Below, in pieces: positions 25,065 to 33,679 of a stretch of 45,094 bases of DNA. The stretch lies in assembly GCA_030041255.1 (NCBI GenBank), contig JASHOF010000126.1, positions 1-45,094 of the forward strand, read 5' to 3'. The stretch comes from Acetobacteraceae bacterium. Lineage in GTDB: Bacteria > Pseudomonadota > Alphaproteobacteria > Acetobacterales > Acetobacteraceae. Under the pieces are notes generated by a model. The model made no database searches. It was not told where the DNA came from and saw nothing but the letters and a program-made list of their open reading frames with translations. Within the stretch, counting starts at the first letter, position 1; every line of letters begins with the position of its first letter. Position numbers and translations under genes: made by a program.

Positions 25065-25190
25065 ATGATCGATATCGCTGCCATTCGCGACCGCTACGCT
25101 GTGCCCTGCCCGCATCTCGATGAGCGCGGCCGACGATCCTTTGCCGCCGGCGAAGCGCGCGCCACCGGGCCAGTTCCTGATGCCGTTTGA
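25065..25190 (+). pseudogene. Transposase N-terminal remnant (ISAzo13 family-like)
   Basis: The frame starting MIDIAAIRDRYAVPCPHLDE, continuing RGRRSFAAGEARA, matches my memory of the N-terminus of ISAzo13-family transposases. The match ends after about 32 residues, then the frame stops at 25190. Only the first few percent of a transposase is left. It lies 90 nt from the 104-bp repeat, so this intergenic spot has received foreign DNA. Confidence 0.5.
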
Positions 25191-25239
25191 CAGTTCTTCC
25201 ACCCCCACATGGCAACCCCTGCTTCAAGGGCACTCAAAG

Positions 25240-26280
25240 TCAGCGACTGGGAGTCGGGGCATCCTCGCGGATGAGTCTTTCGTGCTTAAGTTCGGCCCAA
25301 AGATCCTGGGGGATCTTATGGTTGAATGCCGCAAGGTTCTGCCTGACCTGTTCTGTTGAGATCGCGCCCGGAATTACCGCCGCCACAATTTTATGGCCAA
25401 GAGGGAACTGCAAAGCGGCGGCAGCGAGGGGCACGTTGTGCCGCTTGCAGACCGTTTCAATCCTGGCAACGCGTGCCTTCACATCGAAGCCCGCCGGGGC
25501 GTAGTTGTACCGAGCGTCCGGAATGGCGCCAGTCGCCAGGATGCCTGAATTGTAGGTGCCACCGACAACGACGCCCACATTGCGTCTTTCGCAGTTCGGG
25601 AACTCACTATCGAGCACGTCCTGTTCAAGAAGCGTGTAGCGCATAGCAAGAAGAAAGAAATCCATATCGAACATCTCCAGATAGCGATTAATAGTCGGTC
25701 CGAGATTGAACCCGGCGCCAATGCCGCCGATCACGCCCTGGTCACGTAGCTCCTCAAGCGCCCGCCAGCCGCTCGTATAGAGTTGATTCATGTAAGCAGT
25801 GACCTTAGTCTCCACCTTGAAGTGCCAAGGATCGAGGTCGTGGATGAGCAGCGTGTCCACGCGGTTGATGCCAAGGCGCTGCAAGCTGTCCTCGAACGAG
25901 CGCATAACACCATCATAACTGTAATCGAAGTAGCAATCGAACTCGAGTCCACCGATCCATTCGTCGCGGTAAATCGGAAGTTTAAGCGGCCGGTGTAGAA
26001 TGCGCCCGATCTTGGTCGAGATCACAAATTCGTCGCGTGGCTGGCGATAGAACTGACGACCCACGCGATGCTCTGCCTGGCCCTTGCCATACCAGGGTGA
26101 CGTGTCGAAATAGCGGATGCCGCCGTCCCATGCCGTTTGCAGGAGCGAGCGTGCCTCTCCTTCCTCAATGAGGCCGAGATTTTCGCCGAGCGGCGCGGTG
26201 CCTAGCCCCAGCTCCGTTACCGTTACGTTGGTGCGACCGATCTTGCGTGTCGGCAACTTACGAGCGACTGAGTCAGCCAT
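25240..26280 (-). CDS. Aldo/keto reductase, D-threo-aldose 1-dehydrogenase-like
   Basis: A 346-aa NAD(P)-dependent oxidoreductase of the aldo/keto reductase class that includes D-threo-aldose 1-dehydrogenase, L-fucose dehydrogenase and pyridoxal 4-dehydrogenase. Catalytic residues: Asp and Tyr in RYFDTSPWYGKGQAEHRVG, Lys in VISTKIG, and His in DTLLIHDLDP. The WYGKGQAEHRVG stretch is typical of this subgroup. ATG 26280 has AGGAG about 11 nt upstream. With the fumarylacetoacetase-family gene and the sugar importer upstream, the likely role is oxidation of the imported sugar to its lactone. Confidence 0.88.
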   Translation of the reverse strand: MADSVARKLPTRKIGRTNVTVTELGLGTAPLGENLGLIEEGEARSLLQTAWDGGIRYFDTSPWYGKGQAEHRVGRQFYRQPRDEFVISTKIGRILHRPLKLPIYRDEWIGGLEFDCYFDYSYDGVMRSFEDSLQRLGINRVDTLLIHDLDPWHFKVETKVTAYMNQLYTSGWRALEELRDQGVIGGIGAGFNLGPTINRYLEMFDMDFFLLAMRYTLLEQDVLDSEFPNCERRNVGVVVGGTYNSGILATGAIPDARYNYAPAGFDVKARVARIETVCKRHNVPLAAAALQFPLGHKIVAAVIPGAISTEQVRQNLAAFNHKIPQDLWAELKHERLIREDAPTPSR

Positions 26281-26381
26281 AACAGAGTTTTCTCCTGCGG
26301 ATTACCTTTGGGCGTTTATGCCCGGCGATCTCATATCCTCGCCGCGCTATGCCCGCACCACGGGGACCGGACAATGAGAAG

Positions 26382-27224
26382 TTACGCTCGAACTACGTTA
26401 TGTAACTGCTCGCCCAGGCCCTCGATCCCAAGGCGAACCTTTTGGCCAGGTTTCAGCCATTTTGGCGGTTTCATACCCGCGGCCACACCGGCCGGTGTGC
26501 CCGTAGTGAGAATGTCGCCGGGGAACAAAGTCATGAACCGACTCACGTGCGAAATAAGTGTGTCCAGACTGAAGATCATATCGCGCGTATTGCCATCCTG
26601 ATAGCGAACACCGTCCACCTCGAGCCAAATATTCAGATTTCGAGGGTCTGGTACCTCATCCTTGCTAACAAGCCAGGGTCCGATGGGGCCGAAGCTGTCG
26701 GCCCCTTTACCCTTCATCATAGTGCCCCCGAAATTACCTTGAAATGCACGTTCACTATAGTCAGTGCAGACGAAATAGCCGGCCACATGGTCAAGAGCCC
26801 TTTCCTCGGAAACATAGCTGGCTTTAGTGCCAATGACGAGAGCAAGCTCGGCCTCCCAGTCAGTTTGAGTCGCCCCGTGTGGAATGACGGTGTCATCATA
26901 CGGGCCGCAATAGGCGCCGGACGCCTTGACGAAGACGAACGGATGCGAAGGTACCTGTTCGCCTCGTTCAGCTATATGGTCGTGGAAGTTCGCACCAATG
27001 GCAAAGAAGTTTCGCGGACGCGGCACGCACGGCCCGATACGCGGACTGCCTGAGACTTTGGGAAGGGTCCTCCAGTCAACGGATGCCAGTTTTCGCATCC
27101 CAGACGGTGACAACGCTTCCGCATCAAAGTCGTGAATAACATCCGAAAGGTCGCGCAGGACACCCTCCGGATCCAAGAGTGCTGGCTTCTCGGCATCCGG
27201 CTGTCCAACACGCAGATACCTCAT
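26382..27224 (-). CDS. Fumarylacetoacetate hydrolase family protein (2,4-diketo-3-deoxy-L-fuconate hydrolase-like)
   Basis: A 280-aa FAH-fold protein. The FAH core starts at PRPRNFFAIGANFHDHIAER. It shows the acidic metal-site region TDWEAELALVIG, the segment SFGPIGPWLVSKDEV, and the C-terminal DILTTGTPAGVAAG. Members cleave C-C bonds in diketo acids or act as ureidoglycolate lyase. Given the sugar ABC importer and aldose dehydrogenase, a 2,4-diketo-3-deoxy-sugar-acid hydrolase role is most plausible. GGGAG lies 9 nt before ATG 27224. It is second in a pair with the aldo/keto reductase, 101 nt apart. Confidence 0.86.
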   Translation of the reverse strand: MRYLRVGQPDAEKPALLDPEGVLRDLSDVIHDFDAEALSPSGMRKLASVDWRTLPKVSGSPRIGPCVPRPRNFFAIGANFHDHIAERGEQVPSHPFVFVKASGAYCGPYDDTVIPHGATQTDWEAELALVIGTKASYVSEERALDHVAGYFVCTDYSERAFQGNFGGTMMKGKGADSFGPIGPWLVSKDEVPDPRNLNIWLEVDGVRYQDGNTRDMIFSLDTLISHVSRFMTLFPGDILTTGTPAGVAAGMKPPKWLKPGQKVRLGIEGLGEQLHNVVRA

Positions 27225-27558
27225 TGAAAGTCGCTCCCTCTTTCAGGTCCATCCGTCATCCGCCCCACCACGTCACCTTTCCTCCTTCATCCTTTAGAAC
27301 GCATACGACACGAAAAGAATGCATCTTACCAGTGCGGATCTTATGTCACACCGATTTGGATACCGCAAGTAAAACCTGGTATGACGTGAGGATGAAAGCG
27401 GGCTCTGAACGATGCCTTTGAGCGAGCCTCAGCACACGAAATGACGAAAACCCCCTCAAGCAGCAACGGATGCCCGCCAACATGCTTGCAACCTTGCAAA
27501 TCGTGCGCAGCGCTCGACGTAAGCTGCCGGCGTCGGGTGCCGCTTTGTGAGCCATTTT
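27225..27558. other. Intergenic gap between sugar ATPase and FAH genes
   Basis: 334 bases with no protein-like frame, and AT-richer than the rest of the window. On the minus strand TTGCGG and CATAAG are spaced 17 bp apart around 27334-27362, a modest promoter candidate, so FAH and the aldo/keto reductase may have their own transcript. Confidence 0.3.
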
Positions 27559-28332
27559 TCAGGCAACAGCCATTGCGCCAGTCATCATCGCGACGGCATC
27601 CGACATCGAGCACGACTTTGGATCAACGACTGTCAAGCGCCGGCCCAGACGATGGATGTGAACGCGGTCCGCCACCTCAAACACGTGCGGCATGTTGTGA
27701 CTGATGAGGACGATCGGCAGACCGCGACCCTTGACTGTGAGGATCAGATCGAGCACGCGCCGGGATTCCCGCACCCCGAGAGCCGCGGTTGGCTCGTCCA
27801 TCATGACAATGCGGGTGCCAAAGGCGGCCGCGCGTGCCACTGCGATGGCCTGGCGCTGGCCGCCTGACAAGGTTTCAACCGTCTGCCTGATGCTCTGGAC
27901 CGTCATGATTCCGAGCTGATTGAGCTCATCCTGGGCGCGCTGCTGCATAGCACCACGATCGAGGGCACCGACAAGCTTTCCCAGAATGCCCCTTGAGCGT
28001 TGCTCGCGGCCCAGGAATAAATTGTCAGCAATACTGAGGGCCGGCGCAAGAGCAAGGGTCTGATAGACAGTCTCGATGCCTGCGCGCCGGGCATCAAGCG
28101 GCGAGCGAAACTTCACTGGCTCGCCATCCAACAAGATTTCTCCCTGGTCTGGAATGACGGCGCCCGTCAGAGCCTTGATCAGAGTACTTTTGCCGGCGCC
28201 ATTGTCGCCGATCAGGCCCAGGATTTCGCCGGCATAAAGCTCAAAATCGGCACGGTCCAGCGCCACCACATGGCCGTAATGCTTAACCAGACTACGTGCC
28301 TGCAGCAAAGGAACGTCGCTCGTGACGCTCAT
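27559..28332 (-). CDS. Sugar ABC transporter ATPase (ribose/CUT2 type, single domain)
   Basis: A 257-aa ATPase. Walker A is GDNGAGKSTLIKAL (about 37-50), signature ETLSGGQRQAIAVARA, Walker B IVMMDEPTAALGV, and H-loop VLISHNMP. Most CUT2 (RbsA-like) ATPases have two tandem ATPase domains in about 500 residues; this one has one, like FrcA. ATG 28332 overlaps the permease stop (ATGA). Confidence 0.9.
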   Translation of the reverse strand: MSVTSDVPLLQARSLVKHYGHVVALDRADFELYAGEILGLIGDNGAGKSTLIKALTGAVIPDQGEILLDGEPVKFRSPLDARRAGIETVYQTLALAPALSIADNLFLGREQRSRGILGKLVGALDRGAMQQRAQDELNQLGIMTVQSIRQTVETLSGGQRQAIAVARAAAFGTRIVMMDEPTAALGVRESRRVLDLILTVKGRGLPIVLISHNMPHVFEVADRVHIHRLGRRLTVVDPKSCSMSDAVAMMTGAMAVA

Positions 28333-29390
28333 GTCGACAATTTTCTTATCTGTTGGTCGATGATTACGGCGAAGACGATGAGCAGGCCGATGGCCAGGTT
28401 CTGCCAGAGTACGTCAACACCAGCGAGCGCGAGGCCGTTCTCAAACACACCCACGATAAGGGCCCCGATCAGCGTGGCAAAAAGCGACCCGCGGCCACCG
28501 AAGAGGCTGGTGCCGCCGATGACCACTGCTGTAATGCTGTCCAGGTTGGAAGTTTGCCCTTCCTGCGGAGTGACCGAGCCGATGCGGCCGATCAACACCC
28601 AACCGGCTATGGCGCAAATCACGCCTGCCGCCACGTAGATCGAAAGTAGCACGCGATCAATGTTGATGCCAGCAAGCCGGGCTGCCTCGGCATCATCACC
28701 GACCGCATAGACGTGCCTGCCCCAAGCCGTTCGATCGAGAAAAAACCAGACAATGCCGAACAGGGCAAAGAGCAGCAGTTCCCCCCAAGTGACGCGTACG
28801 GGACCGACATTCGTTCCGTTTCCGAAGAACTGTAAAATCGGCGCCCTGTTGAGAATATTCTGAGAAACTATGGTTTGGCTGCCGGAATACCAGAGCTCGA
28901 GGGCAAGGAACACGTTCCACGTGCCTAACGTGGCGATAAACGGTGGCAACTTGGCAAAAGTGACAAGGACTCCGTTGAGTGCTCCCCCCGCGGCGCCTGC
29001 GAAGAAGGCCATGAGGACTGCGAGGATCGGCGGCCAACCGACATCGACCGCGAGGACACCCATCACCACGCTGCAGAGCACCATCAGGGCGCCCACCGAT
29101 AAATCTATGCCGGCGGTGAGAATGACGAGCGTTTGCGCCGCTCCGAGGACGCTGATCACAGTCACCTGCTGGAGGACCAAGGAGAGATTGAATGGCGTAA
29201 AGAAATGCGAGCCAATAACAATGCCGAATGCAAGGATACTGGCGATCAATACCGCCACTGACACAACACTGGGGAAAGACTGCAGTATCAAACGTAACCG
29301 CTTCAGGGAACGTGTGTCTCCAAAGGATGGGAAATCAGGCTCATCAGCAGGAGCAACCCGGATGTTCGGAGGTGGGCTGATGCCTACCAT
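28329..29390 (-). CDS. Sugar ABC transporter permease (RbsC type)
   Basis: A 353-aa inner-membrane permease of the BPD_transp_2 family. The N-terminal cytoplasmic tail (about 45 residues) is followed by eight to ten helices, with family landmarks VILTAGIDLSVGALMVLCSV, AVGDDAEAARLAGINIDRV (the EAA-like loop) and ITAVVIGGTSLFGGRGSL. ATG 29390 is preceded by GGGAG about 9 nt away; the longer frame to 29516 is not protein-like. It works with the adjoining ATPase and the binding protein at 29567. Confidence 0.88.
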   Translation of the reverse strand: MVGISPPPNIRVAPADEPDFPSFGDTRSLKRLRLILQSFPSVVSVAVLIASILAFGIVIGSHFFTPFNLSLVLQQVTVISVLGAAQTLVILTAGIDLSVGALMVLCSVVMGVLAVDVGWPPILAVLMAFFAGAAGGALNGVLVTFAKLPPFIATLGTWNVFLALELWYSGSQTIVSQNILNRAPILQFFGNGTNVGPVRVTWGELLLFALFGIVWFFLDRTAWGRHVYAVGDDAEAARLAGINIDRVLLSIYVAAGVICAIAGWVLIGRIGSVTPQEGQTSNLDSITAVVIGGTSLFGGRGSLFATLIGALIVGVFENGLALAGVDVLWQNLAIGLLIVFAVIIDQQIRKLST

Positions 29391-29524
29391 GCTTTCGGCT
29401 CCCTGGATCCACTCGACTGCCGAATGTCCCGGGCTGCGACAATAGCAGGGAGGTCCCGGAGAACTTCCCTGCGTTCCGTCGCAACTGGTGGTTCCGCTGC
29501 GATCAGGTGAATGCACCCTTGGAT

Positions 29525-29540
29525 GCTAAGCACGGTTAGC
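29525..29540. repeat. Small stem-loop between binding-protein and permease genes
   Basis: GCTAA-GCACGG-TTAGC, a 5-bp perfect stem, lies in the 176-base spacer after the binding-protein stop. Such stem-loops after binding-protein genes commonly stabilise that part of the mRNA. Short, so weak. Confidence 0.35.
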
Positions 29541-29566
29541 AAGGGCCGCCTCTCAGGGAAGGCGAG

Positions 29567-30628
29567 CTAGCCGCTTTTGGTACACATAGCACCGCGAAGC
29601 TTCAGAGCTTCGTCGGCGCTGATAGAAGGTACGCCCGAAACCGGATGGTTGGTCACAAGGGTCACGCCCGTATCGTAGTAAGTAAGGCCCGGAGAAACCG
29701 GTGGCTTTTCGCCTTTCGTCAGGAGGTTGTAGGCCGCGTCCATGGACATATCGACCATCTTCAGCCAGAATTGCATAACTGTTGCGCTGAGTGTACCATC
29801 CTTGATCATTTGCAGGCCGGCGCAGGTGCCATCGATTGAAACGGACAGCACATCTCGGGCGCGGCCAGCCGACTTCAGCGCTTGGGCGGCTCCGGCGGCA
29901 GCCTGCTCGTTCATCGAATAGACCACGTTGATTGCCGGATCGCGCTCCAGCAGATCTTCCATCGCGCTCTGGCCGAGGCTGGCTGAGCCCTTGGTGATCT
30001 GGTGGCCAATGACACGGGGATCATGCTCGCTCCCCCAAACCTTCGGATTAGGCGTGGCGATGCCAAACCCGTTGAGAAAGCCGGTATCGCGGGCCACATC
30101 GTTGCTCACCATCAGAGTATCGGCGTCGAGCATAGCGATGCGCGCCTTGCCGACGTTGGCCCCGAATGTCGCCTTTACCCACCTGCCGATCAGTTCACCG
30201 GCTGCATAATTATTGGTAGCAAAGGTACCGTCGGCAATACCAGGTGTGTCGAGAGGAGAATCGTAGACAATGACTTTGATCCCAGCTCTTTGTGCTTCCT
30301 GGATCTGAGGAATGATTGCCTTGGTGTCATTCGGCACGATGATGATGGCGTCGACCCGAGCGGCGATCGAATCTTCGATGTCGGTGACATGGCTGGCGTT
30401 ATCGCCGTCATATTTGCCGGTGAACGTCAGAAGTTTGATCCCCATCGTTTGGGCCTTCGCAATGGCCTCTTGCTTCTCGAGCACAAAGACCGGGTTCTCA
30501 TAGGTCTTGGTGATGAGCGAAAAGGTCAACTGCTTGCTCGAAGCCGGGATCGTCGGCGTGACTACGAGCGTCAGGCCCGCCAGTAGCGCTCCAGCTAGAA
30601 CCGTACCCGTCCTGGCAGACAAACGCAT
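29567..30628 (-). CDS. Sugar ABC transporter substrate-binding protein (RbsB/periplasmic binding protein type)
   Basis: A 353-aa periplasmic binding protein. The signal peptide (TGTVLAGALLAGLTLVVTP) is followed by LTFSLITKTYENPVFVLEKQ, the standard start of the Peripla_BP_4 fold. The hinge and ligand-pocket landmarks VDAIIIVPNDTKAIIPQIQE, GIKVIVYDSPLD and VYSMNEQAAAGAAQAL are present. ATG 30628 has AGGGAGGAGG immediately upstream, a strong ribosome site fitting the need for excess binding protein. It is the first gene of the importer. The ligand is not deducible, but the neighbouring enzymes suggest an L-fucose-like aldose. Confidence 0.9.
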   Translation of the reverse strand: MRLSARTGTVLAGALLAGLTLVVTPTIPASSKQLTFSLITKTYENPVFVLEKQEAIAKAQTMGIKLLTFTGKYDGDNASHVTDIEDSIAARVDAIIIVPNDTKAIIPQIQEAQRAGIKVIVYDSPLDTPGIADGTFATNNYAAGELIGRWVKATFGANVGKARIAMLDADTLMVSNDVARDTGFLNGFGIATPNPKVWGSEHDPRVIGHQITKGSASLGQSAMEDLLERDPAINVVYSMNEQAAAGAAQALKSAGRARDVLSVSIDGTCAGLQMIKDGTLSATVMQFWLKMVDMSMDAAYNLLTKGEKPPVSPGLTYYDTGVTLVTNHPVSGVPSISADEALKLRGAMCTKSG

Positions 30629-30648
30629 ATCCTCCTCCCTTGCTAAGT

Positions 30649-30700
30649 AGCTGCTGAGCAGCACACGTTTTTTTAAGCGAGTACATGGGGAAATCTCCCC
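30649..30700. promoter_or_regulatory. Palindromes upstream of the binding-protein gene
   Basis: GCTGCT-G-AGCAGC (30649-30661) is followed on the plus strand by ACACG and a run of seven T. Next to it is GGGGA-AATC-TCCCC (30687-30700). They could be operators for a sugar regulator not encoded in the window, or a terminator against transcription entering from the left. No regulator gene is adjacent. Confidence 0.35.
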
Positions 30701-31783
30701 AACCTCGTTCACGCATAACAGCGCGAAGAACGTGGCTGCGAAGTACCCGACTGGGTAGCAGCGCACAGTGCATGCAGTTAAACAGAGTGTCAAGAAGTAG
30801 AATAAGAAGAGTGCCTAGGATCGTGAGACAGGGGGTTGTGAGTTAGCGTCCCCAGTGGCGGCGGAGAGTCGGTGCAGTTACCCCTTGAACTGCCCTCTAT
30901 TTCGACCGGACACCCGGCGTCAGAGGAGGCTCAAGGCTATCCGGGAAGGTCCCGATTGCTGTTGAAAAAGGCGAGGCGTGCATCACCGGGGTGCGACATT
31001 ATGCGGCAAGGATGTTCGGCGCAAGGTTGTGCTCGGAGAACGGCGCCTGATGCGCAGCCAGCGGCGCCACGGCCCACTGTGTCAAGAGTGGCCACTGTGT
31101 CAGTGTGTCAAAGAAAGAAAGTGCGACTCTGTCCGGGCCCCTGAGGGTGCGCCGGCCCCGCTTCGCGGCACCGGCTCGGTGGTGGAGCGAGGAAAAGCAA
31201 GGATGGTGCACCGGCTGCTCACTGCGGTCGACCTGGCGGCCTGATCCGTCGCCTGCGACGAGCCCTATCGTCCTGCACTGGCGTTGCGTACGCTGTGAGG
31301 CCAAGGTGCGCGCATGACCGCCCTGGCACCGGCCGCCGTGCAGCAACTGCCCGGCGGCCGGTTTCGCCCTCTGCGAGACCGACGCGAAGCGGCGCGTTGC
31401 GCGGTCACGAAACCGCGGGAACAGCCGACATCGCGCGCGCGGCGCGTCCACGTGAAAAGCTTACCATACGGAGTCGAACGCCTTTGCTCCGGTCCTGCAC
31501 ATTTTCCGGGTACCGGAGGTGGGTGGGTAACGAATGCGAATTTCGTGTGCCGCCGATGAAAAATGGAGCCAGTCCCTACCCCCCGCCCGGGTCGATGGCG
31601 CGATAGTTGATTGGGGTTGCCTGCTGATGCGCCGGGCCATGCCCGACCAATCGCCCCCAGGCAAGCAGCCTGGACCGGCCCCACGATCGGGAACGCGAGC
31701 GCCGTTACGGAAGACCGATTTCGCCCCGCGTGCCGACATGATGCCGACACGGAATTGCCGAGCCTCCGGATGCACATGGCAAG
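30701..31783. other. Gene-poor stretch left of attL
   Basis: About 1.1 kb with open frames on both strands that lack recognisable domains, coding-like starts or conservation that I can see. It includes a tandem-like run (CACTGTGTCA repeated near 31075-31110). Its right end, 31730-31749, carries a diverged pair of the integrase arm-like motif, so at least that end may derive from an older integrated element. Confidence 0.4.
31730..31749 (+). repeat. Diverged integrase arm-like pair outside attL
   Basis: GTGCCGACA (31730-31738) and ATGCCGACA (31741-31749) start 11 bp apart. They resemble the GTGCTGACA pair inside the right end of the element (44652-44671) and sit at nearly the same distance from the 56-bp repeat (35 versus 39 bp). 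Confidence 0.6.
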
Positions 31784-31839
31784 TGAAAAGATGGCTGGGG
31801 CGGGAGGATTCGAACCTCCGAATGACGGAACCAAAATCC
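31784..31839. repeat. attL: 56-bp copy of the tRNA-Gln 3' half
   Basis: Identical to 44710-44765. It covers the CCA end, T-arm, variable region and anticodon arm into the 5' side of the anticodon stem, then diverges, so it is not a complete tRNA. This is the displaced original 3' end left by integration. Confidence 0.93.
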
Positions 31840-31875
31840 TAGTCCAAGAGGTGACAGGGGCCGACGCATCTACTT

Positions 31876-31976
31876 TGTCAGCACCGAAAATCCGCCAATT
31901 AACTTGACTTCTTCCCGTCATAGTCCGACATTCCCCGACAGTGATATCCGCTCGCGTGCTGACTCGGTGCTGACAT
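31876..31976. promoter_or_regulatory. Left-end integrase arm-like sites
   Basis: GTGCTGAC-type motifs at 31876-31884 (inverted), 31956-31964 and 31967-31976. The last two start 11 bp apart, matching the pair at 44652-44671. Position between the core repeat and the integrase gene is where arm-type binding sites and the int promoter are expected. Motif seen; role inferred. Confidence 0.5.
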
Positions 31977-32016
31977 GGCGGAATGCCGGAACGGCAATAA
32001 GGGAAGGATCTTCCAA

Positions 32017-33279
32017 ATGCGTCTCACCAAGCGGGTTGTCGATGCAGCCGGGCCCGGCGCCAGCATGGCGGTCATCTGGGATGCCGAGGTAAAGGGCTTC
32101 GGGCTGCGCGTCACGCCCAACGGCGCCAAGAGCTACGTTCTGAACTATCGCGCGGGGCGCGGCAGGAATGCCCCGACTCGGCGCATCACCATCGGCAAGC
32201 ACGGCTCGCCCTGGACACCCGAAATGGCCCGCAAGGAAGCGCTTCGGCTGCTTGCTGAGATCGCCAAGGGAGAGGACCCTATCGAGGAACGCAAGGCAGC
32301 CTCGCGAATGATGACGTTCGGGGAGCTGGCCGGTCTCTATCTCGCCGAGGGTGTTGGGCACAAGAAGCCTCTGACTCTGCGATCCGACCGGACGCGCATC
32401 GAGCGCCACCTGAAGCCGTTGCTCGGAGCCAAGCGGATTGACGCGGTTGCACGTCTCGATGTCGAGCGGATGCAGCGTGACGTGGTGGCAGGCAAAACGA
32501 CAGTGCAGAAGCTAGAAAAAGGCAAGCGTGGCCCCGGCGCCGTCGTACGCGGAGGCAAGGGCGCAGCGGCCCAATGCGTGGCGCTGGTAAGCACGATTAT
32601 GGCCTTCGCGATGGCGCGCGGTCTGCTCACTGAAAACCCGGCCAGGGGCGTGAAGAAGGCGCCCATCCGCAAGATGGAACGCTTTCTGTCTGACGCCGAG
32701 ATGGCGCGCCTGGCCGAAGCGCTCGACGCGGAAACGGCGCGGACGAACGATCCTTACCCGACTGCCGCAATCAGGATGTTGCTGTTCACGGGCTGCCGAC
32801 GATCGGAGATCGTGACGCTGCGATGGGAATGGATCGACCTCGAGCGCTCGATGATTTTCCTGCCGGACAGCAAGACGGGCCGAAAGCCGGTCTATCTGAA
32901 CGCGCCGGCACTGACGGTGCTGGCATCCTTGCCACGCCAGGAAGGCAACCCATACGTCATTTGCGGGCACCGCGCCGGTGCGGCCTACGTCGGCTTTGAC
33001 AAGGTGTGGCTGAGGGTTCGGAAGGCGGCCGGGCTCGATGGCGTGCGGTTGCATGACCTTCGGCATAGCTTCGCGTCTGTCGGCGCCACGGGTGGCGGCT
33101 CCCTTCTCGTCATCGGCAAGCTGCTCGGGCACCACAACGCGAACACAACCGAACGCTACGCGCATCTTTCCGCCGATCCGGTGCGCCAAGCGGCCGAGGC
33201 GATCGGCAAGCGCATCGAAGCGGCAATGCAGCAGAAGCCCAAGGGTGAACTGGTCGAGCTGCAAGGCAAACGCGCCTGA
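32017..33279 (+). CDS. int: Tyrosine recombinase integrase (P4 type, DUF4102 N-terminus)
   Basis: A 420-aa integrase. The N-terminal DUF4102 domain reads LTKRVVDAAGPG, WDAEVKGFGLRVTPNGAKSY. The core-binding domain is around 90-190. The catalytic domain shows Arg in LLFTGCRRSEIVTLRW, H-x-x-R in LHDLRHSFAS, His in LGHHNANTTERYAHL, and the Tyr nucleophile in ERYAHLS. P4-type integrases favour tRNA genes, which fits the tRNA-Gln site. The frame opens at 31975, but I prefer ATG 32017 (AAGGAT about 8 nt upstream), where the usual family start lies. It reads inward from attL. Confidence 0.93.
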   Translation: MRLTKRVVDAAGPGASMAVIWDAEVKGFGLRVTPNGAKSYVLNYRAGRGRNAPTRRITIGKHGSPWTPEMARKEALRLLAEIAKGEDPIEERKAASRMMTFGELAGLYLAEGVGHKKPLTLRSDRTRIERHLKPLLGAKRIDAVARLDVERMQRDVVAGKTTVQKLEKGKRGPGAVVRGGKGAAAQCVALVSTIMAFAMARGLLTENPARGVKKAPIRKMERFLSDAEMARLAEALDAETARTNDPYPTAAIRMLLFTGCRRSEIVTLRWEWIDLERSMIFLPDSKTGRKPVYLNAPALTVLASLPRQEGNPYVICGHRAGAAYVGFDKVWLRVRKAAGLDGVRLHDLRHSFASVGATGGGSLLVIGKLLGHHNANTTERYAHLSADPVRQAAEAIGKRIEAAMQQKPKGELVELQGKRA

Positions 33280-33369
33280 GCAATCCGCGCCGGCCGGATG
33301 CCGGCAAAGCGGGACGGGCAATGGCGCGAACCACGGCCCGCCCCTGACCCGCAAGAAGGAGCAAGCTTC

Positions 33370-33582
33370 ATGCAGGCTAAGAACGACTTTACCAGAACCG
33401 AGCACGGCGCGCCCAAGTCCGACACCATGGGCGAAGCTCATCGGATCGCCGAGGAAATTCTCGCCGACTTGGAACGGACCGGGAAGCAAGCACAAGCCGA
33501 CAGACTTGCCGAAATCCTTCTGCTGCTCGCCGATGGCGTGCCTTTGACCGATCCGCTTCCGGCATTGCGTACGGTCGGATAG
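33370..33582 (+). CDS. Small hypothetical protein
   Basis: A 70-aa acidic, helical protein (MGEAHRIAEEILADLERTGK, QADRLAEILLLLADG). ATG 33370 has AAGGAG 8 nt upstream. I do not recognise a family. It lies right after the integrase in the same direction, where small regulators of excision or anti-repressors often sit. Confidence 0.6.
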   Translation: MQAKNDFTRTEHGAPKSDTMGEAHRIAEEILADLERTGKQAQADRLAEILLLLADGVPLTDPLPALRTVG

Positions 33583-33679
33583 AATTCCCCTGGCGCGGCT
33601 AGGTCTGGCCACCGAATGAATGGTTTCCGCACCATTCCCGCCGCGCCGTCTTTCCTGCGGAGCGCCAGCGGAGGCGTTG

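Noticed and set aside
30870-31783. Several overlapping open frames left of attL
   Set aside because: No frame shows a recognisable domain, good start or consistent coding pattern; left as gene-poor sequence.
31784-31839. Second tRNA-Gln gene
   Set aside because: Only the 3' half is present; D-arm and 5' acceptor strand are missing, so it is the att copy.
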